A stretch of 64,000 bases of DNA, from NCBI GenBank assembly GCA_005884115.1, contig VAXW01000005.1:744001-808000 (forward strand). Direction: 5' to 3'. The notes below the pieces were generated by a model, which was not told where the DNA came from, searched no databases, and saw nothing but the letters and a program-made list of their open reading frames with translations. A program made the translations under genes and the position numbers. Positions within the stretch are counted from its first letter, which is position 1, and each line of letters opens with the position of its first letter. Source of the stretch: Actinomycetota bacterium (GTDB taxonomy: Bacteria; Actinomycetota; Thermoleophilia; Solirubrobacterales; Solirubrobacteraceae). This document shows positions 49,365-60,502 of the stretch, piece after piece.

Positions 49365-50915
49365 ATGAACGCGATCGCTCGCAAGCCCGCGCTCGTCATG
49401 TGCCTTGCCGTTAGCCTCTCGGTCGTCTCGTTCGTGTCGTCGGCATCGGCGTCGGCGCCCTGCACGACGGCGCCGACTGGTGGTGGCGAGTGGCCGATGT
49501 ACGGACACGATCTCGCCAACACGCGCTCGCAGCCCGAAGAGACGGCTCTGGGACCGTCCGCGGTGTTGGGCCTTGCGCCGACCTGGGCGTTCTCGACGGA
49601 ATCCACTGGCGATGGAACGGGCTTCAACTCGACGCCCGTCGTCTACGACGGCTGCGTGTTCGTCGCCTCGTTCGGCGGCACCGCGTACGCGCTCGACGCG
49701 CACAGCGGCCACGTCGTCTGGCAGCGCAAGCTCGAAGCGCCGAACCCGGGCTCGGGTGGCGTGGTCGTCGGGGCCGCCGCGATCTTCGGGAAAGCCGTGA
49801 TCTACCTGGTGGACGAGTTCACCGCTCCGTACGCGATCGCGCTCAACAAATCGACCGGCGCGGTCGTGTGGAAGAGCGCGCCGTTCGCGCCGCCGCTGAC
49901 GAGCAGCGCGCTGCAGGCCGGCTCCTACAGCAACTCTAGCCCGATCGTCGCGAACGGCTTCATCCTCGCCGGCTGGTCGCCGCCGGAGGGAGACCCGACC
50001 GCGAGCGGCGGCTTCGCCCTGATCAACGCGAAAACCGGCGAAGTCGTAAAGGAGACGCCGACGATCCCGCAGAGCGCGCAGGAAGAAGGCTATGCCGGCG
50101 GCGGGCTGTGGAGCACGCCGGCGTACGACCCCAAGACGAAGTACGCCTACTGGGGCGCGGGGAACCCGTCGAGCAAGGAAAAGCAGTACAAGACGACCGA
50201 CGCGATCCTAAAGATCGACGTGAACCCCCTGCGCGCGACCTTCGGCCAGATCGTCGCCTCCTACGAAGGCAACGTCGATCAGTACACGCAGACGCTCGAG
50301 GAACTGAGCCACTCGCCCGCCTGCGAAGCGTCTAACAACGAAGAAGTTCCCTACCCGCTGGATGACCCGATCTGCGGGCAGCTCGATCTCGACTTCGGGG
50401 CTGCTGCGAATCTCTTCACGACCGCGTCCGGAACGAAGGTCGTCGGCGACCTGCAGAAGTCGGGCGTCTACCACGTCGCGGACGCGAAGGCGATGACCCC
50501 CGTGTGGAGCACGATCGTGGGTCCCTCGTGCTTCGCCTGCAACGCCGACTCGACCGCGTTCGACGGGAGCTCGATCTACGGCGTCGCCACGCCGGGCGGG
50601 GACATGTTCTCGCTCGCCCGCTCCAGCGGCGCGACGAACTGGGTGAGTCCGGTCGCGGACGGCACCCACTACCAGTCGGTCAGCCAGGCAGACGGCGTGG
50701 TGTGGACCGTGGACGGCGACTCCAACCTGGACGGCTTCGAAGCCTCAAGTGGAGTGCCGCTGGTGCGCCGGCCGCTGAGCTCGGACGCGGGGGCGCCTGT
50801 CGCCAACCTCACGAGCGCAGGCGTCGCGATCGCAGAACACCAGCTGTTCGTGACGGCCGGTGGAGCGAGCTACGCGCCCGCCACCGGCTACGTCATCGCC
50901 TACAGCGCGCCATGA
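49365..50915 (+). CDS. Secreted PQQ-type beta-propeller protein
   Basis: A 516-residue protein from ATG 49365 after GGGAGGGAG. Signal peptide about 1-30. W-P-M-Y-G-H-D-L-A-N-T-R is the hallmark opening of PQQ-dependent dehydrogenases and polyvinyl-alcohol-dehydrogenase-like propellers; blades repeat with A-L-D-A-H-S-G-H-V-V-W and A-L-N-K-S-T-G-A-V-V-W. Four cysteines are spread through the centre. No heme C-x-x-C-H is seen, so the electron acceptor would be a separate protein. Substrate unknown; an alcohol or polymer is likely. Confidence 0.88.
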   Translation: MNAIARKPALVMCLAVSLSVVSFVSSASASAPCTTAPTGGGEWPMYGHDLANTRSQPEETALGPSAVLGLAPTWAFSTESTGDGTGFNSTPVVYDGCVFVASFGGTAYALDAHSGHVVWQRKLEAPNPGSGGVVVGAAAIFGKAVIYLVDEFTAPYAIALNKSTGAVVWKSAPFAPPLTSSALQAGSYSNSSPIVANGFILAGWSPPEGDPTASGGFALINAKTGEVVKETPTIPQSAQEEGYAGGGLWSTPAYDPKTKYAYWGAGNPSSKEKQYKTTDAILKIDVNPLRATFGQIVASYEGNVDQYTQTLEELSHSPACEASNNEEVPYPLDDPICGQLDLDFGAAANLFTTASGTKVVGDLQKSGVYHVADAKAMTPVWSTIVGPSCFACNADSTAFDGSSIYGVATPGGDMFSLARSSGATNWVSPVADGTHYQSVSQADGVVWTVDGDSNLDGFEASSGVPLVRRPLSSDAGAPVANLTSAGVAIAEHQLFVTAGGASYAPATGYVIAYSAP

Positions 50916-51170
50916 CCCATGCTTCAGCGGCACCGCGACGAACTTGCGAGCGTCTCAGTCGTCGAACCGCAGACGCTCGCTCAGGACGACGTTCGAGTGT
51001 GTCGGTTTACGCCGGGCACACGCCTGCTTTCCCGGCGCAATCGGGAAGTCTGCGGTCGACGCGCGTCAGTGCTCGCGAGTCGCCCAAGCGAGTGCGAGGT
51101 TGGGCACGGTCGAGACGCTCGGATCCCGCGCACCGCGAGAGCGCCGGCGCGCCTTCAGTAAGTTGCCCAT

Positions 51171-51767
51171 GTGCTGCTGTACGACTCGCGGGTCTCGGGC
51201 AATTGCTACAAGGTGCGTCTTCTTTTCAGCCACCTTGGCCTTGGCTATGAGCGGCGTAACGTCGACGTCATCGACCGTTCCGGCCGTCTTGAGCTGCTCG
51301 GCGACGTGAACCCGGGGCTGCGGGTGCCGACGGTGGTTCTTGATGATGGTCGCTCGCTGGGCGAGTCAAATGCGATCCTTTGGTTCTTCGCGGAGGGCAC
51401 CCCCTATCTGCCCGACGCCCAGTTTGAGCGTGCGCAGGTGTTGCAGTGGATGTTCTTCGAGCAATACAGCCACGAGCCGTACATCGCAGTCCTTCGCTTC
51501 TGGTCTGAGGTCGCGCACATCAATCCCGCGGACGCAGACGTCGAGGCGAAGCTCAGCGGCGGGTATGCCGCGCTCGACGCGATGGAGCGTCACCTTGCTG
51601 CTCGCGAGTTCTTAGTCGCCGAGCGATACACCATCGCGGATATTGCGCTCTACGCATACACGCACGTCGCCGGAGAGGGCGGCTTTGATCTATCGACCTA
51701 TCCGCAGATTCGTAGCTGGCTGACCCGCGTAGCCAGCCAATCCGGATACGTTGGCATCAGCGCGTGA
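51171..51767 (+). CDS. Glutathione S-transferase-like protein
   Basis: A 198-residue protein with GTG start. The thioredoxin-like N-terminal half (Y-D-S-R-V-S-G-N-C-Y-K-V-R, R-V-P-T-V-V, E-S-N-A-I-L-W) and a helical C-terminal half (Y-T-I-A-D-I-A-L-Y-A-Y-T-H) are typical of the GST family. The S-G-N-C-Y-K-V segment replaces the classical S-P-x-C. Actinobacteria generally use mycothiol, so the thiol partner is open. Confidence 0.88.
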   Translation: MLLYDSRVSGNCYKVRLLFSHLGLGYERRNVDVIDRSGRLELLGDVNPGLRVPTVVLDDGRSLGESNAILWFFAEGTPYLPDAQFERAQVLQWMFFEQYSHEPYIAVLRFWSEVAHINPADADVEAKLSGGYAALDAMERHLAAREFLVAERYTIADIALYAYTHVAGEGGFDLSTYPQIRSWLTRVASQSGYVGISA

Positions 51768-52277
51768 AGAGCGCCGCTCGCCGCGCACGGCGTCAGGGGC
51801 GGCGCTCTCCTTTCGCGCAATTGCGAGCGCGTCGCCGGCCAGCCGCAGACGCCCGCCTTGGACGATGAGCAGTCGTCGGAGGCAGACGGGATCCGACCAC
51901 TGCTAGCACGTGAAAGCGGTCGCATCGGCCTCCGGCGCCGACCGTGAGCCGCTCGAGAGGAGGCCGCTAAATCGTTCAGTCCGACGACGACGTTCGCGGA
52001 CGTATCGGGACGTCCTCCCCTTGGTTGTTCGCTTCGATACCCGGCGCTCCAACCAGCGCGGTGGCGCCGTCGCCCGAAAGGGCAACCGAGTAGCCGAACT
52101 TCCCCGCGTTGGTGGTTTACCCTCCCGTCGCCGACACCGCCTGAGCAACCGCGCTACGCGCGCGGTATGGCTGAGCGCTTCCGTGCGGCTGAGCGTCCGC
52201 TAGCCTTCTCATGCCCCCAAGCACTGCCCGCCGCTCGGCTCCCCGCCGAGCGGCCGCAGCGTCATGCGCTTGCCTTG
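51768..52277 (+). other. 510-bp gap without recognised gene
   Basis: Between the GST gene and the PfkB kinase. Frames on both strands are Arg-rich and unlike proteins. No tRNA, terminator or repeat is clear. Gene remnants cannot be excluded. It is the right limit of the accessory stretch. Confidence 0.5.
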
Positions 52278-53237
52278 ATGATCATCACCGTCACGCTCAA
52301 CGCCGCAATCGACAAGTCGCTGTCGGTGCCCAGCTTTCAGCTGGGACGCCGCCACCGCACGGTCGAGCAGCGCACGATGGCCGGGGGCAAGGGAGTCAAC
52401 ATCGCGCGCACGCTGAAGACGCTCGGCCAGCCCGTGATCGCGACCGGCTTCGCCGGCGGCACCACGGGGACGCACATCGTGGAGAAGCTGACCGAGGAGT
52501 CGATCCTCAATGACTTCGTGCGCATCCGCGATGAGTCGCGTACGAACACCTCGGTGCTCGACCCCACCAAGGGCGAGCAGACGGAGATCAACGAACGCGG
52601 CCCGTCTGTCTCCGAGCGCGAGGTCGAGCTGTTCCGCGACAAGCTGCTGTACCTCGCGCGCGGGGCAGCGATCGTCGTGTTCGCCGGCTCGCTTCCGAGC
52701 GACGTCGAGCCCGACCTGTACGCGGGATTGATCCGCGACCTCGAGCGGATGGACGTCACGACGGTGCTCGACACCGACGGGGAGCCTCTGCGGCAGGGCG
52801 TACGTGCGGAGCCGGACATCGTCTCGCCCAACGTGTTCGAGGCCGAGGAACTCGTCGGGCATGAGTTCTCCGGCGAGGACGAGCGCGCCCTGGTCGTACG
52901 CGAGATCGCCGCGCTTGGGCCGCGCGAGACGATCATGACGGTGCCCGACGGGTGCTTCGCGCAGGTGCGCGTCGACGGTCACCCGCGCATGAAGCGGGCG
53001 CGCATCGAGCCGCGCGAGCCGATCGCGCGGCGCGGATCGGGCGATGCGTTTCTGGCCGGATACCTCGCCGCCCGCTACGAGGGTCGCGCGCTCGACCAGT
53101 GCCTGCGCCTCGGCGTCGCCTGCGGCGCCGAGTCCACCGGCCGCCTCGGGGCCGGCATGATCGAACCGCGCGAGGCGCGGCGCCTGATGGGCGACGTAGA
53201 GCTCTCAGAGGTCAAGCTCGCGGCCGAGGTCGGCTGA
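52278..53237 (+). CDS. PfkB-family sugar kinase, probably 1-phosphofructokinase-like
   Basis: A 319-residue protein from ATG 52278. I-T-V-T-L-N-A-A-I-D-K opens it, G-G-K-G-V-N-I-A-R is the sugar-binding block and R-R-G-S-G-D-A-F the catalytic motif (Asp base). This order is that of the FruK/LacC/PfkB group, which phosphorylate phosphofructose or tagatose-phosphate. No PTS or aldolase gene is nearby to fix the substrate. Confidence 0.9.
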   Translation: MIITVTLNAAIDKSLSVPSFQLGRRHRTVEQRTMAGGKGVNIARTLKTLGQPVIATGFAGGTTGTHIVEKLTEESILNDFVRIRDESRTNTSVLDPTKGEQTEINERGPSVSEREVELFRDKLLYLARGAAIVVFAGSLPSDVEPDLYAGLIRDLERMDVTTVLDTDGEPLRQGVRAEPDIVSPNVFEAEELVGHEFSGEDERALVVREIAALGPRETIMTVPDGCFAQVRVDGHPRMKRARIEPREPIARRGSGDAFLAGYLAARYEGRALDQCLRLGVACGAESTGRLGAGMIEPREARRLMGDVELSEVKLAAEVG

Positions 53238-53306
53238 GGCGCTCCCGGCGGGCTGAGCCCAGAGGAGATCGACTGAGGCCGGGCCTCGCAGCTGAGGCCC
53301 ACGGCG

Positions 53307-54178
53307 CTAGCCGCCGGCAACGTCGCGCCTGAGGAACACCAGGTAGGCCGCGATCAGCGACGGCACCGCGTACAGGGCGCAGACCCACAGCGAGTGCCAG
53401 ACCGGCGCCCAGTCGGTGGGCGTGCGCAGCAGCCCGTGCCAGCTCTCGTACTGATTGGTCAAGAGGTACGGATGGATTCCTTCCAGCCCCGGGATCTGCG
53501 CGACGACGAACAGAAGGATCGTGAAGCCCACCGTGCCCACCACTGAGGCGGTGCTGTTCCGCGTGGCGGCCGACAGCAGCACCCCGAGCGCCACCACGGT
53601 AAGCAGCGGGATCAGATAGCAGGCGTTGGCGGCGAACACGAGCAAGAGGCCTTCTTGCGCGGACACGACCGTGCCGGAGTAGGTGACAATGTGCTTGAAG
53701 CCCCATGCCGCCACGCCGGCGCCGGTTGCGACCGCGGCGGACAGGAACACGGCGGCCGTCGCATAAGTGACCGCGGCGAGCACCTTCGCGGCGAACACCT
53801 GGCCACGGTCAACCGAGCGCGTGAGGATCGTCTTAAGCGTGCCGTTGCCGTCCTCGGCGGCGACGATGTCGCCGGCCACGAGGCTCGCTATCAGCGGCAG
53901 CATGAAGACCGACAGGAACAGCAGCATTAGCACCGGCGTGGCAAGGCCCGACTGCGTGATCTGGGACTCGAAGATGTTTTCGCCGTGGTCGTGGTGGTGG
54001 CGCAGGCTCTGAACGACGACGAAGATGAGCGGAAAGATCATGGCCAGACCGAAGCCGAGGTAGGTCCGCTTCTGAGAGACGAGCTTGCGAAGCTCCCAGC
54101 GCCAGACCGTCAGCGTCAGTGGGCGGCGCGCGTGCACGAGCTCCGGCGGCTCGCGCTGCGAGGCGACTACCGCGCTGC

Positions 54179-54182
<4 letters not shown>
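53307..54182 (-). CDS. ABC-2 type permease with His-rich first loop
   Basis: A 291-residue protein, GTG 54182 within the stop of the ATPase gene. W-R-W-E-L-R-K-L-V-S-Q-K-R precedes about six membrane helices; a short exterior loop with H-H-H-D-H-G follows the first. V-A-G-D-I-V-A-A-E-D-G-N-G-T-L-K-T-I-L-T is the usual cytoplasmic turn. Last gene of an operon with the ATPase and the LolA-like gene. Confidence 0.9.
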
Positions 54183-55237
<1,055 letters not shown>

Positions 55238-55238
55238 G

Positions 55239-56351
55239 CTAGAGGCCCCGGGCAACGGCCTCGACCGACGACGCCGGCACGGAGCCGAGCACGACGTAGC
55301 GCACGCCGGCGCGCTCGAAGGTCAAGAGCGTGCCGAGCGCGGTCGATAGCTCGCTCGCGCTCGTCCCGTTGACCGTGACCTTCGGCAGCGATTGCGGCAG
55401 CGCCGAGGCGCCGCCTTCGCGTTCCGCCTTGGCGCGCGATTCGATGACCGCGACCGCCGCGACCCCGTGGCCGTGAACTGTGACCTTGGGACGGCTCGCG
55501 TCGCTCTCGCGCGGCTGAGAACCGCTCTTCGCGCCGCTCCGTGCGCCGCGTGCCGGTTCGACGATCTTCGCGTCGGGCGGCGGCTGGAAGGCGAACACGG
55601 AGCCGTCCACCGGCCCGTAGGAGATCGTCGTAGCCGCAAGTTCGATCACGGGCGCCGTGCTCCTGGTGGAGTAGATCGCGCCGCGCAGCGGCACGCCGTG
55701 AACGGCGTCGAAGGAGAGCTCCACGCCACCGAACAGGCTGCCGCGCTCCTTCGGCGAGATGCGCACGCTGTACGCGGGCTGGCGCGCGACGTCGGTCGGC
55801 GTCGCCCCAGAGACGTCTGCGTGCTTGGAGAGCTTTGCGATCGCTTCTTCGATCTTCGCCACCGAGGGGGCTTCGTGACGCTCGCCCGACGATTCGTCGG
55901 ATGAAGGCGCTGATTCCGCCGCTGGCGGCGCGTACCGATAGAGCGTGTTCGTGGACGCGTCGTAGAGCTGCAGCGTGTGCCCGTCATAGAGGATCTGCGT
56001 ATCGCCCTTTTCCGCCTGCAGCTCCACGCGCACGCGCCCGTCCTTGGCGATCCACAGCCGCCCCAATGCGCCGGAGAGCAGGGGACTGGCGGCGAGCTGC
56101 CCGGCTTCGCCGTCTTCGCTGGCCAGGTTCGCGCCTTCCAGGAGGTGGTTGCGCAAGGTGATGCTCGCGCTCACGCCTTCTACGGGCGGCCCGGCAAGCG
56201 CGTCGTGGACCGCCTGTGCCAGCGGCTTGGCGGGCGGCGTCGGTCCCGAGCCGACGGCCAGCGCCAGGGCGCTTGCGGAGACGCCAACTGCGACCACCAG
56301 GGCGCACACAAGGAGCAGGCGCGAAAGGGGAAGGCGGCGGAGGATGTTCAC
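55239..56351 (-). CDS. LolA/MucB-fold lipoprotein-like secreted protein
   Basis: A 370-residue protein with GTG start. N-terminal membrane/signal segment (L-L-L-V-C-A-L-V-V-A-V-G-V). The rest has the LolA-like half-barrel pattern: S-A-S-I-T-L-R-N, G-R-L-W-I-A-K-D-G-R-V-R-V-E, Y-D-G-H-T-L-Q-L-Y-D and D-A-V-H-G-V-P-L-R. An Arg/Ser/Ala linker and a small C-terminal domain (L-T-F-E-R-A-G-V-R-Y-V-V-L-G) follow. LolA carries lipoproteins in diderms; in this group the role may be binding of the lipid exported by the ABC transporter next to it (inference). Confidence 0.82.
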   Translation of the reverse strand: MNILRRLPLSRLLLVCALVVAVGVSASALALAVGSGPTPPAKPLAQAVHDALAGPPVEGVSASITLRNHLLEGANLASEDGEAGQLAASPLLSGALGRLWIAKDGRVRVELQAEKGDTQILYDGHTLQLYDASTNTLYRYAPPAAESAPSSDESSGERHEAPSVAKIEEAIAKLSKHADVSGATPTDVARQPAYSVRISPKERGSLFGGVELSFDAVHGVPLRGAIYSTRSTAPVIELAATTISYGPVDGSVFAFQPPPDAKIVEPARGARSGAKSGSQPRESDASRPKVTVHGHGVAAVAVIESRAKAEREGGASALPQSLPKVTVNGTSASELSTALGTLLTFERAGVRYVVLGSVPASSVEAVARGL

Positions 56352-56504
56352 GACGACGCGTCCCTGTTCATTTCCTCGAGCTTCCGAGAGTCACTGTCCA
56401 GCTTAGTCGCGGACCTTGCGGGCTCATAAAGGTCGCGCCCCGCCGGCGCAGCGCTGGCGTGGATGGGCCCCTTCGCCAGCGCCACCCGATATCTTCCCCG
56501 CGCA

Positions 56505-57026
56505 ATGGTCATCGCCATCGTCGTCACCTGGGCCCTGCTGGGCCTGGGCGTTTTCATCATCGCGATGCGCGGCCCGCACGGGGCGCGTGCGGCCGCGGAC
56601 GCCGGTAAGCCGAAAGCGCCGAGCAAGCCCGGGCGGCGCGCGGTGACGGCCGGCATCGCGGTGATGTTCGCGGTCGGTCTCACCGTGCCCGCGCTCGTGC
56701 TCGCCTTCAACGGCGAGAACAAGGCCAGCGTGGCCGTGGGCGGGCTGCACCTGAACGCCGAACAGCAGCGCGGGCGCAACCTGTTCGCACAGGCGTGCGC
56801 CGTGTGCCACACGCTCGCCGCCGCGAGGTCCTACGGGCGCACGGGTCCAAACCTCGACGTGCGCGTCGGGGTGGACATCCCGACCCCGGCGGGGCGCAAG
56901 GCGCTGGTGCTGAGCGCGATCGGCGAAGGGCGAGCGCGCGGCCTCGGGCAGATGCCGGCGGGCCTCTATCAGGGCAAGGAAGCCGAAGAGGTAGCCGCGT
57001 TCGTCGCGAAGGTAGCCGGCCACTAA
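56505..57026 (+). CDS. Membrane-anchored cytochrome c
   Basis: About 173 residues from ATG 56505 (ATG 56463 possible). Two membrane helices (about 2-20 and 46-68) are followed by a class I cytochrome c domain with C-A-V-C-H (98-102) and a possible axial methionine in L-G-Q-M-P-A-G-L. The heme domain should face outside. Electron carrier for a membrane chain; no oxidase genes are next to it. Divergent from the LolA-like gene. Confidence 0.9.
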   Translation: MVIAIVVTWALLGLGVFIIAMRGPHGARAAADAGKPKAPSKPGRRAVTAGIAVMFAVGLTVPALVLAFNGENKASVAVGGLHLNAEQQRGRNLFAQACAVCHTLAAARSYGRTGPNLDVRVGVDIPTPAGRKALVLSAIGEGRARGLGQMPAGLYQGKEAEEVAAFVAKVAGH

Positions 57027-58561
57027 GGGCCGATCCCGGCAGGACCCGCACACCCGGACGCGCCCGATGTCGGTCGCGATGCTGCATCCTCGGCACTCGA
57101 TGCGGCGATGCCACGCCTGCATGCCTGCGTCCTCCTCGCTCGGCCCTCGAACGCCCCAGTCACACACGCCCTCTCCGAACAGCCCCTAACGTCCAGCCGC
57201 CGCGCCGGCGCTTTGGCCAGGCGTCGAAGGCGGCCGCCGCAGGGCATGGGTTAAGGTCACTCAGATGTCCGAGCTCGCCCAGACCGCGGAGGACGTCAAG
57301 GCCATCGTGGCCGAGCGCGAGATCCGCTTCATCCGCTTCTGGTTCACCGACATCCTGGGCCGGCTGAAGTCGTTCTCGATCAACGTCGAGGAACTCGACG
57401 ACGCATTCGAAGCGGGGATGGGCTTCGACGGCTCCTCGATTACGGGCTTCAACGCGATCGAGGAGTCGGACATGATCGCGATGCCCGACCCATCGACCTT
57501 CGCCGTGCTTCCGTGGCGGCCCGAGGCCCAGGGGGTTGGGCGCATGTTCTGCGACGTGATCACGCCCGAGCGCACCCCGTATGAGGGCGATCCCCGCCAC
57601 GTCCTGCGACGCGCGCTGGAGCGCGCGCGCACGATGGGGTTCGACACCTTCAACGTCGGCCCCGAGCTCGAGTACTACCTGTTCCGCGACGCGCGCTCCA
57701 CCGAGGTGCTCGACGAAGGCGGCTACTTCGACCTGACGACGCTCGACGCGGGCTCCGACGTGCGCCGTGAGACGGTGCTGGCGCTGGAGCAGCTGGGGAT
57801 CCACGTCGAGTACACGCACCACGAGGTGGGGCCCTCCCAGCACGAGATCGACATGCGCTACGCCGACGCCCTGAAGATGGCCGACGACTGCATGACGTAC
57901 CGCATCACGGTCAAGGAGTACGCGATGAAATACGGCTGGCACGCGTCGTTCATGCCAAAGCCGCTGTTCGGCGAGAACGGCTCGGGCATGCACACGCACC
58001 AGTCGCTCTTCTCAGGCGGCCGCAACGCCTTCTACGACCCGGACGACCAGTACTTCCTCTCCGACGTCGGCAAGGCCTTCATCGCCGGTCAGCTCAAGCA
58101 TGCGCGCGAGATCTGCTCGCTCTTCGCGCAATGGGTCAACTCCTACAAGCGGCTGGTGCCGGGCTTCGAGGCGCCCGTGTACGTTGCCTGGTCGCGCCGC
58201 AACCGCTCGGCGCTCGTGCGCGTGCCGCTGTATCACCCCGGCAGAGAGCACGCGACGCGCATGGAGCTGCGCTGCCCGGACCCCGCGTGCAACCCCTACC
58301 TGACCTTCGCGCTGCTGCTGCAGGCGGGGCTCGAGGGCATCGAGAAGGGCTACGAGCTGCCTGAGCCGATGGAGAAGAACCTTTACCACCTCTCCGCCGA
58401 GGAGCGCAGGCGTGTGGGCGTCGAGCAGCTGCCCGAGAGCCTCGGAGAGGCGATCGAGATCACCGCCCAGTCAGAGCTCGTGCTGCGCGCGCTCGGCGAG
58501 CACATGTTCAACCGCTACGTCGAGATCAAGCGCCAGGAGTGGGACGACTACCGCGTGCAGG

Positions 58562-60499
<1,938 letters not shown>

Positions 60500-60502
60500 C
60501 AG

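Noticed and set aside
50919-51161. 80-codon plus-strand frame after the propeller gene
   Set aside because: No domain, no ribosome binding site, uneven codon use; regarded as spacer.
51903-52203. Overlapping Arg-rich frames on both strands in the gap before the PfkB gene
   Set aside because: Neither resembles a protein and neither has a ribosome binding site.
57027-57167. Minus-strand frame with a zinc-ribbon-like C-R-G-C ... C-G-S-C
   Set aside because: It has no stop before entering the antisense of the cytochrome c gene and no ribosome binding site; probably chance, though a short lost gene is possible.
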